Source: Chitinophagaceae bacterium
GTDB lineage: Bacteria > Bacteroidota > Bacteroidia > Chitinophagales > Chitinophagaceae
DNA length: 62,906 nucleotides
NCBI GenBank assembly: GCA_025934485.1
Contig: JAICXX010000015.1
Span: forward strand, 1 to 62,906
Direction of reading: 5' to 3'
This document shows, piece by piece, positions 16,691 to 25,319 of this stretch. How positions within the stretch are numbered: the stretch's first letter is position 1; each line of letters starts with the position of its first letter. The translations under genes were made by a program, and so were the position numbers. The notes under the pieces were generated by a model. That model saw nothing but the letters and a program-made list of their open reading frames with translations. It searched no databases and had not been told where the DNA came from.

Positions 16691-16993
16691 ATGGCCAATT
16701 ATAAAATATTAAACACTCGCGGTAAGGAGATTCAGACGGATATCACATTGCATCCGGGTGAAATTCTACAGGATGAACTGGAAGCACGGGATATTAAAAA
16801 GTCGTTTTTTGCCGAACAGCTAGGCGTGAAGCCGGGGCATTTAAGCGAGTTGCTTCACGGCAGACGGCACGTTAGCGCGGCTACGGCATTGAAATTGGAA
16901 AAGTTCCTTGGTATTCCTGCCGAGTATTGGCTAAGGGTACAGGTATACTATGACCTTTTTATGGAAAGACGCAAGGAAAAAGAAGTGGCGTAA
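16691..16993 (+). CDS. higA: HigA family antitoxin
   Basis: A 100-residue antitoxin and autorepressor with a single XRE-type helix-turn-helix: LHPGEILQDELEARDIKKSFFAEQLGVKPGHLSELLHGRRHVSAATALKLEKFLGIPAEYWLRVQ. This HPGE...GIPAEYWL pattern is the HigA addiction-module family. It follows the toxin by 18 bp with ATG 16691 as start (a TTG 12 nt earlier is also in frame). It likely binds the palindromes at 16261-16305. Confidence 0.92.
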   Translation: MANYKILNTRGKEIQTDITLHPGEILQDELEARDIKKSFFAEQLGVKPGHLSELLHGRRHVSAATALKLEKFLGIPAEYWLRVQVYYDLFMERRKEKEVA

Positions 16994-16998
16994 GAGTA

Positions 16999-17961
16999 TC
17001 ACCGGAATCTATACCCCCGCAAGAAATCTCCAATCTGCATTTTTTTCTTCCCCTCTAACTGTAATTCTGTGACGCGTATCCACCCATCCACGGTACTAAA
17101 TCGTAAAAAGGTTTTTCCATCGGTATGAAGCTTTCCGGGGCCGCCACCCGGAAAAACATCCCCCAGGAACTCTTTCTCACCCCGAAAAATTTTCAGCATC
17201 TTCCCGTCAAGAAAAGTAAAAGCCGCCGGGAAAGGCGACAGCCCGCGTATAAGATTGTAGACCTCCACTGTCGATCGGCCCCAATCGATCCGGCAAGTCT
17301 CGGTGAAGATCTTCGGCGCATGTTTCAGCTCCGGCGAATCCTGCTGCGCCACCTCGTGCAGCGTCCCCGCCGCCAGCCCCGCAATTGTCTTAACCAAAAG
17401 ATCGGCCCCGATCTTCATCATCCTGTCATGCACATCGCCGGCCGTATCGGTATCAGCAATTGAAAAGCTCTCCTGCAACAAAATTCCCCCCGTATCGATA
17501 GCATGCTGAAGCCGGAAGGTCGTCACCCCCGTAAGAGTTTCGCCATTGATCACCGCCCAGTTGATCGGCGCGGCGCCACGGTATTGCGGCAATAACGACC
17601 CATGAAGATTCACCGTCCCCATCGGCGGCATACTCCAAACGACCTCCGGAAGCATACGGAAGGCCACAACGATCTGCAGACCGGCACGCAGCGAGCCAAG
17701 CTCTGCAAGAAAAGCCGGATCGCGCAGTTTCTCCGGCTGCAGGACATGCAGCCCCCTGGCAACGGCATATTTCTTCACCGCACTTTGAGCAACCTGCATT
17801 CCCCGGCCCGCAGGCTTGTCCGGCGCCGTCACCACGCCGACCACATTATAGCCTGCTTCAAGGATAGCATCCAGGCTCGCTACCGCGAACTCCGGCGTAC
17901 CCATAAACACGATCCGCGGGTAACTCCGCGAAGCGGCCTGCTGAGATAAATCATTATGCAT
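16999..17961 (-). CDS. fmt: Methionyl-tRNA formyltransferase
   Basis: A 320-residue enzyme that formylates initiator Met-tRNA using 10-formyltetrahydrofolate. The catalytic domain shows IVFMGTPEFAVASLDAI at the start and NLHGSLLPQYRGAAPINWAVINGE with the conserved Asn-His-Ser-Leu region, and the LQHAIDTGGILLQ segment supplies the active-site Asp. The C-terminal anticodon-side domain is shorter but present. It is convergent with higA (5 bp apart). Its 5' end overlaps the upstream DUF1343 remnant by 8 nt. The normal partner def is not seen. Confidence 0.95.
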   Translation of the reverse strand: MHNDLSQQAASRSYPRIVFMGTPEFAVASLDAILEAGYNVVGVVTAPDKPAGRGMQVAQSAVKKYAVARGLHVLQPEKLRDPAFLAELGSLRAGLQIVVAFRMLPEVVWSMPPMGTVNLHGSLLPQYRGAAPINWAVINGETLTGVTTFRLQHAIDTGGILLQESFSIADTDTAGDVHDRMMKIGADLLVKTIAGLAAGTLHEVAQQDSPELKHAPKIFTETCRIDWGRSTVEVYNLIRGLSPFPAAFTFLDGKMLKIFRGEKEFLGDVFPGGGPGKLHTDGKTFLRFSTVDGWIRVTELQLEGKKKMQIGDFLRGYRFR

Positions 17962-18376
17962 AAAGCAAATATTTTTTTCGGATCTTTTTAAAATGTTTCA
18001 GCCCGGGCTCCCAACTCTTGCGGATCGCCTCCTCGGATAATCCATCGCGTATCTGTTGCCGTAATATGGAAGATCCCGCCAGCCGGTCGAACGCGCTGCC
18101 GTTCTTATTAAAGAAATGGTTCTTATCGGGGAAAAGCCGGTAGGCCTGCAACAACCACTTCAGCGAAAAGATCTTCACGATGTTGATGCCTTTTTTGACG
18201 AGTGTGTCCACCACCGTGGTGCCATCCACCCGGGCGGTGTAGTTGGTGAGGATGGCTACCCGCTTGCCTTGCAACAAAGGGAGGTACCCGCTCATCTGCT
18301 CAGCACCCGGATATGGCTGCGCATTTACGAGCAGTTGCATCGCCACAAATCCGAGTGCCAAAAACAGTCTTCGCAT
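17954..18376 (-). pseudogene. Internally deleted DUF1343 (NamZ-like exo-muramidase) gene
   Basis: An in-frame 140-residue product with signal peptide. Residues ~23-70 (GAEQMSGYLPLLQGKRVAI to NIVKIF) match the very N-terminus of DUF1343 proteins, and residues ~72-140 (LKWLLQAYRLFPDK to HFKKIRKKYLLY) match the very C-terminus. The family is about 400 residues long, so some 260 central residues, including the EHG-type active-site region, are missing at a junction near 18163. Reading frame, signal peptide and stop are kept. NamZ enzymes remove N-acetylmuramic acid from glycan ends; this version is unlikely to be catalytic. Confidence 0.75.
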
Positions 18377-18472
18377 GGTTTTTGCTGTGTTTGATTTTGG
18401 GCGCAATTTAATTATTTAATCCTACCTTGCAGGTCCGGTTTGGCAAATCCACCGATCAAAAATTATCGTCAT

Positions 18473-18928
18473 ATGGCACAAGAAGTGAAAGCAGGAGATA
18501 CTGTAAAGGTCCACTACCATGGCCGTCTTACCGATGGAACGACTTTCGATTCTTCCGAAGGTCGCGCACCCCTCGAATTCGAAGTCGGCAGTGGGATGGT
18601 GATAAAAGGTTTCGATGACGGTGTCAAGGGTATGACTGTCGGCCAGAAAAAGACCATCGAGATCCCTGTAGACGAAGCCTATGGCCCCAAAGACCCCGAA
18701 GCGATCATCGAATTCCCCATAGATCGTTTCCCTCCTGGTATGCAGCCCGAAGTAGGCATGCAGCTGGCCATGAACAATGGACAGGGACAGCAGATCCCCG
18801 TGGTCATCGTGGAAGTCAGGCCGGATGTAGTCGTGCTGGACGCCAACCACGCATTGGCCGGTCAGGATCTGATCTTCGATCTGGAACTCGTAGATATCAA
18901 CACTCCGTCCCGGATCATCATGCCATAA
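18473..18928 (+). CDS. SlyD-like FKBP-type peptidyl-prolyl isomerase
   Basis: A 151-residue isomerase. It starts VKAGDTVKVHYHGRLTDGTTFDSSEGRAPLEFEVG, has the FKBP hinge VIKGFDDGVKGMTVGQKK, the insert-in-flap (IF) chaperone-like region (EFPIDRFPPGMQPEVGMQLAMNN), and returns to the FKBP fold (LDANHALAGQDLIFDLELVDI), which is the SlyD arrangement. There is no His-rich metal tail and no signal peptide, so it is cytoplasmic. ATG 18473 was preferred to a TTG 33 nt upstream; a TACCTTGC -7-like box lies at 18423. Confidence 0.92.
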   Translation: MAQEVKAGDTVKVHYHGRLTDGTTFDSSEGRAPLEFEVGSGMVIKGFDDGVKGMTVGQKKTIEIPVDEAYGPKDPEAIIEFPIDRFPPGMQPEVGMQLAMNNGQGQQIPVVIVEVRPDVVVLDANHALAGQDLIFDLELVDINTPSRIIMP

Positions 18929-18943
18929 TCGAATCCAATCGAA

Positions 18944-19858
18944 TCAAGCCGGAACGGTAGGGGAGTCAGCAGAACCATATTTCCTTTCAAATGCCCAGGC
19001 CACCAGAAAGAACGCGATGAAAGCGGCGACGGTGGTCAGGATGGATCCTTCTAGCCCAAAATCGCCACCGGTGATTAATAGATCTCCTTTCGTTTCCGTC
19101 ACGAGTAAAGAGGGAAACGTGAGTCCGCTTACTTTAAATCCAAGTATCGGCCCCTCGAAGAAATTCCAGCTGAGATGAAAAAAGAAGGAGAACCAAAGAT
19201 TCCGGGTATAGAGATAATTAACTCCCAATAAACACCCGGCGAGAAAAAGATTCAGAAACGCCAGCGCATGGATACCCGGCGCAGTAAAATGGAATCCGGC
19301 AAATAGTACTGAAGAAACGAGCAGCGCCACCCATTTATTCGAAAAGGTCTCCATCAGATTCGCAAGCACATAGCCCCGGAAGACGAGTTCCTCGCTAAAA
19401 GCGATCAGCGCCATCAGCCCCACGGAAACAAAGAGCGAACTGGGATCCCACGAAATGTCCACCCAGGCTACATGGCCGCTCCACCACATCAGCAAAGCCG
19501 CAGTACCCATCACCGCCGGTCCCAAGAACAACCCCATGACGGCCTCACCCGTAAAGCCCTCCGGTGACCAGCCCAGCCCCTTCCATCCTTTGCGATTGAT
19601 AAAAAATCGGAAGAAGCCAACGCTGAGCACCGAGATCGCAAATTCCACCAGGATCATCAACCATAGATAGTTGCTTGTCAATAGTCCCTCGAGGGAATCG
19701 AGCAAATTCGATTTCAGCTGATCGAAGGTGACGCCGGCCAGCAAAATCGCTGCAGGAATGGCGATGAAAAGGGTGAGCAGGCAAAATGCCGCAGCAAACA
19801 ACAACACCCGCAACCAGCCCTGCCGGATTACGGGATTTTTTACAACCGCTTCAGACAT
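18944..19858 (-). CDS. CPBP family intramembrane glutamic protease
   Basis: A 304-residue polytopic membrane protein with about eight hydrophobic segments. The family motifs are present: AFSEELVFRGYVLANLME (motif 1, EExxxR-type) and FAGFHFTAPGIHALAFLNLFLAG (motif 2, FxxxH), with a later NFFEG-type Asn segment. CPBP/CAAX-like proteases cleave or process membrane peptides, and some give bacteriocin immunity; the substrate here is unknown. It is divergent from pepT by 33 bp. Confidence 0.88.
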   Translation of the reverse strand: MSEAVVKNPVIRQGWLRVLLFAAAFCLLTLFIAIPAAILLAGVTFDQLKSNLLDSLEGLLTSNYLWLMILVEFAISVLSVGFFRFFINRKGWKGLGWSPEGFTGEAVMGLFLGPAVMGTAALLMWWSGHVAWVDISWDPSSLFVSVGLMALIAFSEELVFRGYVLANLMETFSNKWVALLVSSVLFAGFHFTAPGIHALAFLNLFLAGCLLGVNYLYTRNLWFSFFFHLSWNFFEGPILGFKVSGLTFPSLLVTETKGDLLITGGDFGLEGSILTTVAAFIAFFLVAWAFERKYGSADSPTVPA

Positions 19859-19891
19859 AGGTATTATATTCGCGACGTAATTTACTCAAAA

Positions 19892-21139
19892 ATGTTCGAG
19901 AACTACGCCTTTACTGTTGCCGAAAGATTTCTCCGCTATGTCAGGATCGATACCCAAAGCGATCCGCAATCCAAAACACAACCTTCTACCGAAAAGCAAA
20001 AGGACCTCGGTCGCCTCCTGGTACAGGAACTGCAATCTGTGGGCCTCACGGATGCCGAAATAGACGCGCACGGCTATGTTTATGCGACCCTCCCAGCTAC
20101 TACGACGAAGCCGACGCCTGTGATCTGTTTCTGCGCACATATGGATACTGCCCCGGATTGCACGGGACAAAATGTCAACCCTATCGTTCATCAAAACTAC
20201 GATGGCGGCGACATCGTGCTGCCCGACGACCCGTCCCAGATCATCCTCGCACGGGAACATCCCTATCTTGCCAGCCGCAAAGGCGATGACATCATCACCG
20301 CCGGGGGAACCACGCTCCTCGGAGCCGATGACAAAGCCGGCGTAGCCGTGATCATGGATATGGTCCATTTCTTTGTCGGGCATCCGGAACTGGAGCATGG
20401 AAAAATTCGCATTCTTTTTACACCCGATGAAGAGATCGGCCGCGGCGTGGACAAGGTCGATCTTACCAAACTCGGCGCCGATTTCGGCTATACGCTGGAC
20501 GCGGGCGAACGAGGGACACTCGAAGACGAGACGTTTTCAGCCGATGCCTTTTCGGTCACCTTCAACGGGATCAGCGCACATCCCGGCTATGGCAAGGATA
20601 AGCTGGTGAATGCTCTCAAGGTCGCCGCTCATTTTGTGGACCTGCTCCCTAAAGACGAATGGTCTCCTGAAACCACCGAAGGCCGCTATGGCTTTGTCCA
20701 TCCCGTTCGTATGAGCGGCATCGCCGAAAAAGCTTCTGTAGATCTCATCGTTCGCGACTTCTATACTTTCAAACTGAAAGCCTATGAAGATTCCTTACGG
20801 GACAGGGTAGAAGAGGCCCTGGCTGCCTTTCCCGGCGCTACCGCCGAGATCACCGTCACCGAACAATACCGTAACATGAAGGAGGTCCTCGACCAGCATC
20901 CGGCTATCACCGGGTACGCGGCGGAAGCCATCGCCAGGGCGGGTCTTGACGTACATCGCAGTAGTGCCCGCGGCGGCACCGATGGCTCCCGGCTATCATT
21001 TATGGGCCTGCCCTGCCCCAATGTGTTCACGGGCGAGATGGCCTTTCATGGCAAACACGAATACGTCAGCATCCAGGATATGCAAAAGGCTGTAGAAACG
21101 ATCGTCCACCTGTCCTGTATCTGGGCGGAGAATGTATGA
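19892..21139 (+). CDS. pepT: Peptidase T (tripeptidase)
   Basis: A 415-residue M20B aminopeptidase that releases the N-terminal residue from tripeptides in the cytoplasm. Metal and catalytic motifs are visible: CFCAHMDTAPD, GADDKAGVAVIMDMVHF, FTPDEEIGRGVDKV (the catalytic Glu and its metal-binding neighbour), and the late HGKHEYVSI. The lid domain is inserted in the middle (FNGISAHPGYGKDKLVNALK). Length matches E. coli PepT. A dispersed repeat copy begins at the end of the gene. Confidence 0.96.
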   Translation: MFENYAFTVAERFLRYVRIDTQSDPQSKTQPSTEKQKDLGRLLVQELQSVGLTDAEIDAHGYVYATLPATTTKPTPVICFCAHMDTAPDCTGQNVNPIVHQNYDGGDIVLPDDPSQIILAREHPYLASRKGDDIITAGGTTLLGADDKAGVAVIMDMVHFFVGHPELEHGKIRILFTPDEEIGRGVDKVDLTKLGADFGYTLDAGERGTLEDETFSADAFSVTFNGISAHPGYGKDKLVNALKVAAHFVDLLPKDEWSPETTEGRYGFVHPVRMSGIAEKASVDLIVRDFYTFKLKAYEDSLRDRVEEALAAFPGATAEITVTEQYRNMKEVLDQHPAITGYAAEAIARAGLDVHRSSARGGTDGSRLSFMGLPCPNVFTGEMAFHGKHEYVSIQDMQKAVETIVHLSCIWAENV

Positions 21140-21140
21140 A

Positions 21141-21180
21141 GGTCTAATGTCTGGCCTTCGGCCAATGGGCCGCAGGCCCA
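21141..21180. repeat. Dispersed hairpin repeat, copy 1
   Basis: Tail ggtctaatgtct, mini-hairpin ggcc-ttc-ggcc, then a 6-bp stem tgggcc-gca-ggccca. It starts 1 bp after the pepT stop and fills the convergent pepT/ypdA interval. The tail TCTAATGTCTGGCC closely resembles copies at 49248 and 40088 (reverse). Confidence 0.75.
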
Positions 21181-21187
21181 TTTGGAG

Positions 21188-22156
21188 TTAGGCGTTCGCC
21201 GTTATGTTTCGTAGGATGAATTCCGCGTGAACCCGCGAATTTTCGATGAACCAGCTGTGCGTATTCATACCGCCGCAGACCACACCCGCAAGGTACAAGC
21301 CGGGGATATTGGTTTCCATCGTCTCCGGATTATAGTAAGGTTGCAGCCGGGCATCATCGGATAATGTGATCCCCGCCCGCCGCAAAAAACTAAAATCAGG
21401 CTGATAACCCGTAAGCGCGATCACATAGTCATTGGCGATGGTTTCGATACCCGAAGGGGTTTGGATATCCACCTCGCCGGGCCGGATAGCTGCCAGCTCA
21501 CTGTGTGTATATGCTTTGATGCTTCCTTCTTTGATCCGGTTCTCGATGTCCGGTTTCACCCAGTATTTGACCCGCGGCCCGATACCTTCACCACGGATGA
21601 CCATCGTCACCTCCGCACCCTTGCGCCAGGTCTCCAGGGCCGCATCGACCGCGGAATTGCTGGCGCCAACGACCACTACTTTTTGCATGGCGTAAAAATG
21701 CGGCTCCTTATAATAATGCGTCACCTTGGGCAGCTCCTCACCGGGAATTTCCAGCAACACGGGGATATCATAGAACCCCGTGGCCAGGACCACATGCGTC
21801 GCGCTGTAGACGCGGTGATCGGTCACCAGTTCGAAACGCCCCCGTTCCCGCCGGATGGTATGAACCTCCTCCTGCAGATGGATGTTCAGCACATTGCTCA
21901 CCGCAACCCGCCGGTAATATTCCAGCGCCTCGGCCCTGTTCGGCTTGACATGATTGCTAACGAACGGGATACCTCCGATCTCTATGCGCTCCGAGGTGGA
22001 GAAAAAGGTCATGTTCACCGGATACCGGTAAAGAGAGTTGACCAGGCAGCCTCGCTCCAGGATCAGATAGCTGATCCCGGCCTTTCGGGCCTCCAACGCA
22101 CAGGCGATACCTATGGGGCCCCCACCAACAATTATCAGGTCGTAGTTCGTACGCAT
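21188..22156 (-). CDS. ypdA: YpdA family thiol-disulfide reductase (putative bacillithiol disulfide reductase)
   Basis: A 322-residue FAD/NAD(P) oxidoreductase. It has the FAD motif YDLIIVGGGPIGIACALEA at the N-terminus, the second Rossmann VVVVGASNSAVDAALETWRKG, and the FAD-end motif NIPGLYLAGVVCGG with the cysteine region typical of YpdA. Some Bacteroidota are reported to make bacillithiol or relatives; the family reduces its disulfide with NADPH. The start at 22156 is set by the TATTTTTG promoter box just upstream; an in-frame ATG further upstream would lie before that box. Confidence 0.88.
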   Translation of the reverse strand: MRTNYDLIIVGGGPIGIACALEARKAGISYLILERGCLVNSLYRYPVNMTFFSTSERIEIGGIPFVSNHVKPNRAEALEYYRRVAVSNVLNIHLQEEVHTIRRERGRFELVTDHRVYSATHVVLATGFYDIPVLLEIPGEELPKVTHYYKEPHFYAMQKVVVVGASNSAVDAALETWRKGAEVTMVIRGEGIGPRVKYWVKPDIENRIKEGSIKAYTHSELAAIRPGEVDIQTPSGIETIANDYVIALTGYQPDFSFLRRAGITLSDDARLQPYYNPETMETNIPGLYLAGVVCGGMNTHSWFIENSRVHAEFILRNITANA

Positions 22157-22164
22157 TCGCGACG

Positions 22165-22172
22165 CAAAAATA
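22165..22172 (-). promoter_or_regulatory. -7 element of ypdA
   Basis: Minus-strand TATTTTTG (exact TAnnTTTG), 8 nt from the ATG at 22156. It lies in the 46-bp gap between the ypdA and SPFH gene starts, which diverge. Confidence 0.5.
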
Positions 22173-22202
22173 TGTACATTCACCCATAAATCAGTTCAAA
22201 TT

Positions 22203-23135
22203 ATGGAACCCTCTAACGTAGTCCTTATCGTCATCATAGTGGTTGTCCTGGCCGTTATTTTCAGTTGCCTGGTTTCGGTCAACCAGGGGTATATCTACGT
22301 CATCACCCAGTTCGGCAAATACAAACGCATTATGCGCCCCGGCCTAAACCTCAAACTGCCGTTCCTGGAAGTGGTTTACAAAAAGATCTCGATCCAGAAC
22401 CGTTCCGTCGAGCTCGAATTCCAGGCAGTCACCTCGGACCAGGCCAATGTCTATTTCAAAAGCATGTTGCTGTACGCGGTCCAGAATGCCGAAGAAGAGA
22501 CCATTCAAAGGGTCGCCTTCAAGTTCATCGCCGAACGCGATCTCATGCAGGCGCTTTCCCGCACCATCGAGGGCAGCATCCGTTCTTTTGTGGCCACCAA
22601 ACGCCAGGCGGAGATCCTCGGTCTGCGCCGCGAGATCGTCGAATTCGTGAAAGACCAGATCGATCATTCGCTCGAAGAATGGGGCTACCACCTCATGGAT
22701 CTGCAGATCAACGATATCACGTTCGACAAGGCCATCATCGAATCGATGAGCCGCGTCGTGGCCAGCAACAACCTCAAGGCTGCCGCCGAGAACGAAGGGC
22801 AGGCCCTCCTCATCACCAAGACCAAGGCCGCGGAGGCGGAAGGGAATGCGATCAAGATCTCCGCCGAAGCCGAAAAAGAAGCCGCCCGTCTGCGCGGACA
22901 GGGCGTCGCTCTCTTTCGCCAGGAGGTAGCTCATGGCATGAGCGAAGCCGCCGAAGAAATGAAACGCGCCAACCTCGATACCAACGTTATCCTCTTTAGC
23001 ATGTGGACGGAGGCGATCAAGAACTTTGCCGAAGTGGGCAAGGGGAACGTTATTTTCCTCGATGGCAGCGCGGATGGCATGGAAAAGACCATGAAGCAGA
23101 TCCAGGCGCTAATGCTGAAACAAGACGTCCGATAG
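22203..23135 (+). CDS. SPFH/band 7 membrane scaffold protein
   Basis: A 310-residue protein with one N-terminal transmembrane helix (NVVLIVIIVVVLAVIFSCLVSV), an SPFH domain (GYIYVITQFGKYKRIMRPGLNLKLPF... to about residue 190) and a long Ala/Glu-rich coiled-coil region (TKAAEAEGNAIKISAEAEKEAARL). This is the stomatin/HflK-like group, which forms large membrane-bound cages that organise proteases or lipids. Downstream the ExbB/ExbD-like pair is in the same orientation 69 bp on, but a shared transcript is not proven. Confidence 0.88.
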   Translation: MEPSNVVLIVIIVVVLAVIFSCLVSVNQGYIYVITQFGKYKRIMRPGLNLKLPFLEVVYKKISIQNRSVELEFQAVTSDQANVYFKSMLLYAVQNAEEETIQRVAFKFIAERDLMQALSRTIEGSIRSFVATKRQAEILGLRREIVEFVKDQIDHSLEEWGYHLMDLQINDITFDKAIIESMSRVVASNNLKAAAENEGQALLITKTKAAEAEGNAIKISAEAEKEAARLRGQGVALFRQEVAHGMSEAAEEMKRANLDTNVILFSMWTEAIKNFAEVGKGNVIFLDGSADGMEKTMKQIQALMLKQDVR

Positions 23136-23204
23136 TTTTAGCATTTTGTTAAGTAATTAAAATGGCCGCCGGCCGTTATGGCTCTAATTCTTTATTTTTA
23201 CCAC

Positions 23205-23909
23205 ATGAATCTATTTTTTCTGCAGGTTATCATCGACTCGGCAAAGATTAAAGACAGCCTGGAAAGAGCCACCCAGCTAGCAACCGCACAAAAAGAAAAC
23301 CTTTTTGATATTTTGATGAAGGGCGGTGTCCTGATGATTCCCCTCGCCATTCTGCTGGTGATCGCCATCTTCGTTTTCTTCGAACGATATATCACGATCA
23401 AAAAGGCTTCGAAGACGGACGACAATTTCATGAGCATCATCCGCGACCATATCGTCAACGGCAATATCCAGGCCGCCCGGAGCTTGTCCAAGAACACCAA
23501 TAACGCCGTCGCCCGGATGATCGACAAAGGCATCCAGCGTGTCGGCAAGCCCATCGATGCCATCGAACGCTCCATGGAAAACGTCGGGAAGCTGGAACTC
23601 TATCACATGGAACGAAACTTGACGATCCTCAATGTCATCGGCTATATCGGCCCGCTGTTCGGATTCCTCGGAACCATCATAGGGATGTTCGAACTGTTCT
23701 ATACCCTGGCCTCGACGGGGGATTATACCCTGTCGACCATCGCCGGCGGGATCTATGTGAAAATGATCTCCTCGGCTTCCGGTCTTATCATCGGTATCAT
23801 CGCCTACCTGGGCTTTCGTTATCTGAACTCGCAGATCGACAAGGCCACTTATCGCATGGAAGCCGCCGCCGCCGACTTTATCGATATCCTGCAGGAACCC
23901 ACCCGTTAA
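23205..23909 (+). CDS. MotA/TolQ/ExbB proton channel protein
   Basis: A 234-residue inner-membrane stator subunit. Three membrane segments are visible: VLMIPLAILLVIAIFVFFERY, IGYIGPLFGFLGTIIGMFELFY (the TM2 with conserved GTIIGM) and ISSASGLIIGIIAYLGFRYL. The cytoplasmic loop lies between the first two. With the adjacent ExbD-like protein it would use the proton gradient to energise TonB or Tol machinery. ATG 23205 was chosen because the preceding in-frame residues are poorly placed and AT-rich. Confidence 0.92.
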   Translation: MNLFFLQVIIDSAKIKDSLERATQLATAQKENLFDILMKGGVLMIPLAILLVIAIFVFFERYITIKKASKTDDNFMSIIRDHIVNGNIQAARSLSKNTNNAVARMIDKGIQRVGKPIDAIERSMENVGKLELYHMERNLTILNVIGYIGPLFGFLGTIIGMFELFYTLASTGDYTLSTIAGGIYVKMISSASGLIIGIIAYLGFRYLNSQIDKATYRMEAAAADFIDILQEPTR

Positions 23910-23920
23910 AACCACGAGCC

Positions 23921-24325
23921 ATGAATCTAAGAAAACGACATAGAGAAGAGGGCGAGGTTCACACGGGGCCATTGAACGATATCCTATTCATCCTCTTACT
24001 CTTCTTTCTCATTGTTTCCACCCTCGCGAACCCCAATGTGGTAAAACTTACCCAGCCTAAGTCCAAAAGCGATACCAAGGCCAAACAAACCGTCGTCGTC
24101 TCTATCGACGCCAACAAACAGTTTTATGTGGGTACCACCAGGGTGACAATTGACGAGCTAAAGGCCAAACTTCAACCCTTTTTAGCAAAAGAGACCGATC
24201 AGCCCTCCATCGTCATCAATGCGGATAAATCCGTGCCGGTCGATGATGTGGTTCAGGTGATGCGCGTCGCCCGCGAACTCGGCGCCCGTACCGTTCTGGC
24301 CGTCGACAAAAACGGGGTCCAGTAG
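23921..24325 (+). CDS. ExbD/TolR biopolymer transport protein
   Basis: A 134-residue partner of the ExbB-like protein 11 bp upstream. It has a short cytoplasmic N-terminus, a single transmembrane helix GPLNDILFILLLFFLIVSTLAN with the proton-pathway Asp (LND), and a periplasmic domain of about 90 residues (TVVVSIDANKQFYVGTTRVTIDEL). No tonB gene follows here; the interval to convergent prmC is 83 bp and holds no clear gene. Confidence 0.92.
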   Translation: MNLRKRHREEGEVHTGPLNDILFILLLFFLIVSTLANPNVVKLTQPKSKSDTKAKQTVVVSIDANKQFYVGTTRVTIDELKAKLQPFLAKETDQPSIVINADKSVPVDDVVQVMRVARELGARTVLAVDKNGVQ

Positions 24326-24408
24326 CCGCCGTCACAACGGTCACCGGCCACGAGGCCCATCCGGACCATACGCCTCTGCCACCATGCGCCCGGCCCACCA
24401 GCCGCACC

Positions 24409-25287
24409 TCACCACGTCGCCTTGACCATCCGGTCCTTCCCCTGCAGGTCCTTTCGCACTATGACTTCCAGGGCACCCTGCTGTATCAAAATCCCGGTGA
24501 CGGCAGCTCCCAGCTCTTCGTGGATCTCGGCATAAAGCGCCCCGCCGGCGACCAGGCGCTTCTTCGCAAACATCCCCAGCGCCCTGTAGAACACAAGGGC
24601 ATCCTCATCAGGGACAAAAAGCGCCAGCGCAGGCTCGGCATCGACTACATGCGGCGCCATCGTATGCCGTTCCCTCGCGGGTATATAGGGCGGATTGCTC
24701 ACCAGCCACCGCACAGCCGGCAGCCGCTCCCAACTTGAATCATCCAGAAAATTCAATTCCAGAAACCTAACGGCGGCTTCCAGCTCCTCCGCATTGCGTT
24801 TGGCCACCGTCAGGGCCCCGGCACTCACATCGACGGCATATACCGCCGCATCGGGCAGCCCCCGTGCCAGCATGATCGCAATACACCCACTACCCGTGCC
24901 CACATCCAGCACCGCAGGTCGGCCCTGAGCACCAGCGTCTGCCCCGGTCACCGCATCCCCCGCCTCCGCCAATACCCAGTCCACCAGTTCCTCCGTCTCC
25001 GGCCGCGGGATGAGCACCCGCTCGTCGACATAGAACTTCAACCCACCGAACCAGCTCTTGCCAAGCACGTACTGCACCGGCCTTCCGGCCACCAGCTCCG
25101 CCGTATACCGATCGTATAACCTCAGCGCCGCGGCGGAAAAGACTTCTGTCTTCCGCACCAGCCGGTCCAGCTTGCGCAGCCCGGTAAGATGTTCCATGAC
25201 CCAGTCGGCGATCAACGCCCCCTCCCGGCTCCCATACCGGCCTTCGAGCGCGACCACCAGCTGTCTTTGAGCTTGTAACAAATCCAT
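24409..25287 (-). CDS. prmC: Release factor glutamine methyltransferase
   Basis: A 292-residue HemK/PrmC enzyme that methylates the Gln of the GGQ motif in peptide chain release factors. The N-terminal helical domain recognises the factor; the PVQYVLGKSWFGGLKFYVDERVLIPRPETEELVDW segment is diagnostic. The SAM domain has VLDVGTGSGCIAIMLA and the catalytic NPPY (WLVSNPPYIPARE). The ATG at 25287 gives a standard N-terminus. It is divergent from ribD by 32 bp, a pairing common in Bacteroidota. Confidence 0.94.
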   Translation of the reverse strand: MDLLQAQRQLVVALEGRYGSREGALIADWVMEHLTGLRKLDRLVRKTEVFSAAALRLYDRYTAELVAGRPVQYVLGKSWFGGLKFYVDERVLIPRPETEELVDWVLAEAGDAVTGADAGAQGRPAVLDVGTGSGCIAIMLARGLPDAAVYAVDVSAGALTVAKRNAEELEAAVRFLELNFLDDSSWERLPAVRWLVSNPPYIPARERHTMAPHVVDAEPALALFVPDEDALVFYRALGMFAKKRLVAGGALYAEIHEELGAAVTGILIQQGALEVIVRKDLQGKDRMVKATW

Positions 25288-25319
25288 GGGTAAAAATACA
25301 GAATCCTTAAATTGCGCCC

